NCBI GenBank assembly: GCA_014584575.1
Contig: JACTMP010000066.1
Location: 1-39,678 of the forward strand
From: Chloroflexota bacterium
Lineage (GTDB): Bacteria > Chloroflexota > Anaerolineae > Promineifilales > Promineifilaceae
DNA length: 39,678 bases
Direction: 5' to 3'
In this document: in pieces, positions 39,146 through 39,678 of the stretch
Layout: each line of letters begins with the position of its first letter
Numbering within the stretch: position 1 is the stretch's first letter
Notes under the pieces: generated by a model
Seen by the model: only the letters and a program-made list of their open reading frames with translations
Told to the model about the DNA's origin: nothing
Databases searched by the model: none
Position numbers and translations under genes: made by a program

Positions 39146-39188
39146 GTGACCCGTAATTCGTGAGGCGTGATCCGTGAACGGTAATCGG
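39146..39188. repeat. GTGACCCGTAATTCGTGA word repeat
   Basis: Words GTGACCCGTAATTCG, GTGAGGCGTGATCCG, GTGAACGGTAATCGG follow one another; they combine the GTGATGC and GTAATCGG families but have no inverted partner here. It lies upstream of the globin gene. Confidence 0.65.
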
Positions 39189-39511
39189 ACTCTGTTCTGG
39201 CCGGCGTCTCACCGCGCCAGCGTTATTCAGGGATGGTATAACGGGGTTAGAAGGGAGGGGGTACGGCCGTGAATCCCACAAAGGTGGGGTGGCACGGTCC
39301 GGAAGATCCCAGTTTGTAGGGGTTGAATTCCCATGTCAAACTACATGTATATCATGTGTAAAGTGTCACTTGACTGACACTGAAAAAAGGAAAAAATATG
39401 ATTACCCTCATCATTATAATAAGCTGTTTTGTGTAAGAAGAAAGTGTGGGCCAGTAATCAATAAATCATGGAGCCTGGCCATACCGGTCCATATAGTGGG
39501 TAGGAGGAGCA
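39189..39511. other. AT-richer gene-free gap
   Basis: No gene is supported. From about 39310 the sequence is clearly more AT-rich than the rest of the window. It contains AGTGTCA-CTTGAC-TGACACT (a 7-bp dyad at about 39361) and an A-rich run, then a clean ribosome site TAGGAGGAG before the fragment starting at 39512. It could be an acquired junction. Confidence 0.55.
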
Positions 39512-39667
39512 ATGTGTGATGTTATTCGTGTTTTGGCTGGGGACAGCCATCCAATCTTTTGTGAAGGTATAAAAGGTGCTGGTTCTTTGGGAATTCATGT
39601 GGTTGACAGCATATGTGGGGGTCAAACAAATCGTTTGTACCCCTCTAAATCCAACCAAATGCGCTGA
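39512..39667 (+). pseudogene. Truncated LuxR-type response-regulator remnant
   Basis: A 51-residue frame with a strong ribosome site (TAGGAGGAGCA). The start MCDVIRVLAGDSHPIFCEGI resembles the N-terminus of NarL/LuxR-type receivers (IRVLxxDDHPxFREGL), and GIHVVDSI matches the next strand. The sequence then diverges (GGQTNRLYPSKSNQMR) and stops. The first acidic residue of the usual DD pair is Gly, and Arg of FREG is Cys. It looks like a decayed or frame-broken regulator rather than a working one. Confidence 0.55.
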
Positions 39668-39678
39668 AAGAGGGTGCT

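Noticed and set aside
1..39678. tRNA, rRNA, integrase or transposase genes
   Set aside because: I looked for them and saw no tRNA-like cloverleaf, rRNA segment, DDE or tyrosine recombinase motif; the repeats have no transposase of their own in view.

Overview
The window looks like a chromosome segment of an uncultured or anaerobic bacterium, most likely a member of the Chloroflexota (Anaerolineae-like). That placement is inference. It rests on large GAF/PAS histidine kinases, a secreted subtilase ending in a YLPVLLK-type tail, an Hdr-Mvh plus Hox hydrogenase locus, and intergenic spaces full of short palindromic repeats. The octamer ACGGCCGT occurs roughly 75 times outside the CRISPR array by my manual tally, where about one would be expected by chance.

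Layout. (1) 86-2854: CRISPR array of 38 repeat units (37 apparently identical plus one decayed terminal unit) with no cas genes in view; the decayed end and the repeat's GTTGAAAC end place the leader on the right, so crRNA would be made leftwards. (2) 2855-3871: putative leader and a patchwork of repeats. (3) 3872-12148: a GAF-GAF histidine kinase, then on the minus strand a GT-C-type membrane protein, a MazG-like pyrophosphohydrolase and an O-antigen-ligase-like protein, then a divergent 7TM-PAS histidine kinase. (4) 12166-20676: a CRP/FNR-like palindrome, a leader with a strong terminator directly before the ribosome binding site, then hdrC-hdrB-hdrA-mvhD-mvhG-mvhA, a maturation protease and a cNMP-binding-domain protein. 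This is a complete H2-linked, flavin-bifurcating HdrABC-MvhADG set (group 3c NiFe hydrogenase). (5) 20955-21778: a small scar of toxin-antitoxin-like genes (DUF4160 with an in-frame TAG, DUF2442, CopG/BrnA-like protein). (6) 21869-28808: hypA, hoxE-hoxF-hoxU-hoxY-hoxH, protease hoxW and hypB, a bidirectional NAD-linked NiFe hydrogenase (group 3d). (7) 28851-39103: assorted genes: PaaI-like thioesterase, PTP-like protein, GMC oxidoreductase, D-cysteine-desulfhydrase-like PLP enzyme, minimal metallopeptidase, PAS/GAF hybrid kinase, secreted subtilisin and truncated hemoglobin. (8) 39512-39667: a truncated response-regulator remnant.

How the genes work together: Mvh would oxidise H2 and feed HdrABC, which by analogy with methanogens splits electrons between ferredoxin and a disulfide-type acceptor (unknown in bacteria). 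Hox would exchange H2 with NAD(H). Each large subunit has its own endopeptidase, and hypA and hypB are shared nickel-insertion factors. Together they could balance the H2, NADH, ferredoxin and thiol pools.

The most unusual feature is the repeat landscape. Nearly every intergenic gap in the hydrogenase locus carries a different palindromic cassette, and several cassettes lie in frame inside proteins. One family (four copies, about 125-155 bp) has successive hairpins, one of which shows compensatory base changes between copies. One copy is flanked by a 13-bp direct repeat that looks like a target-site duplication, and another is nested inside a different repeat.
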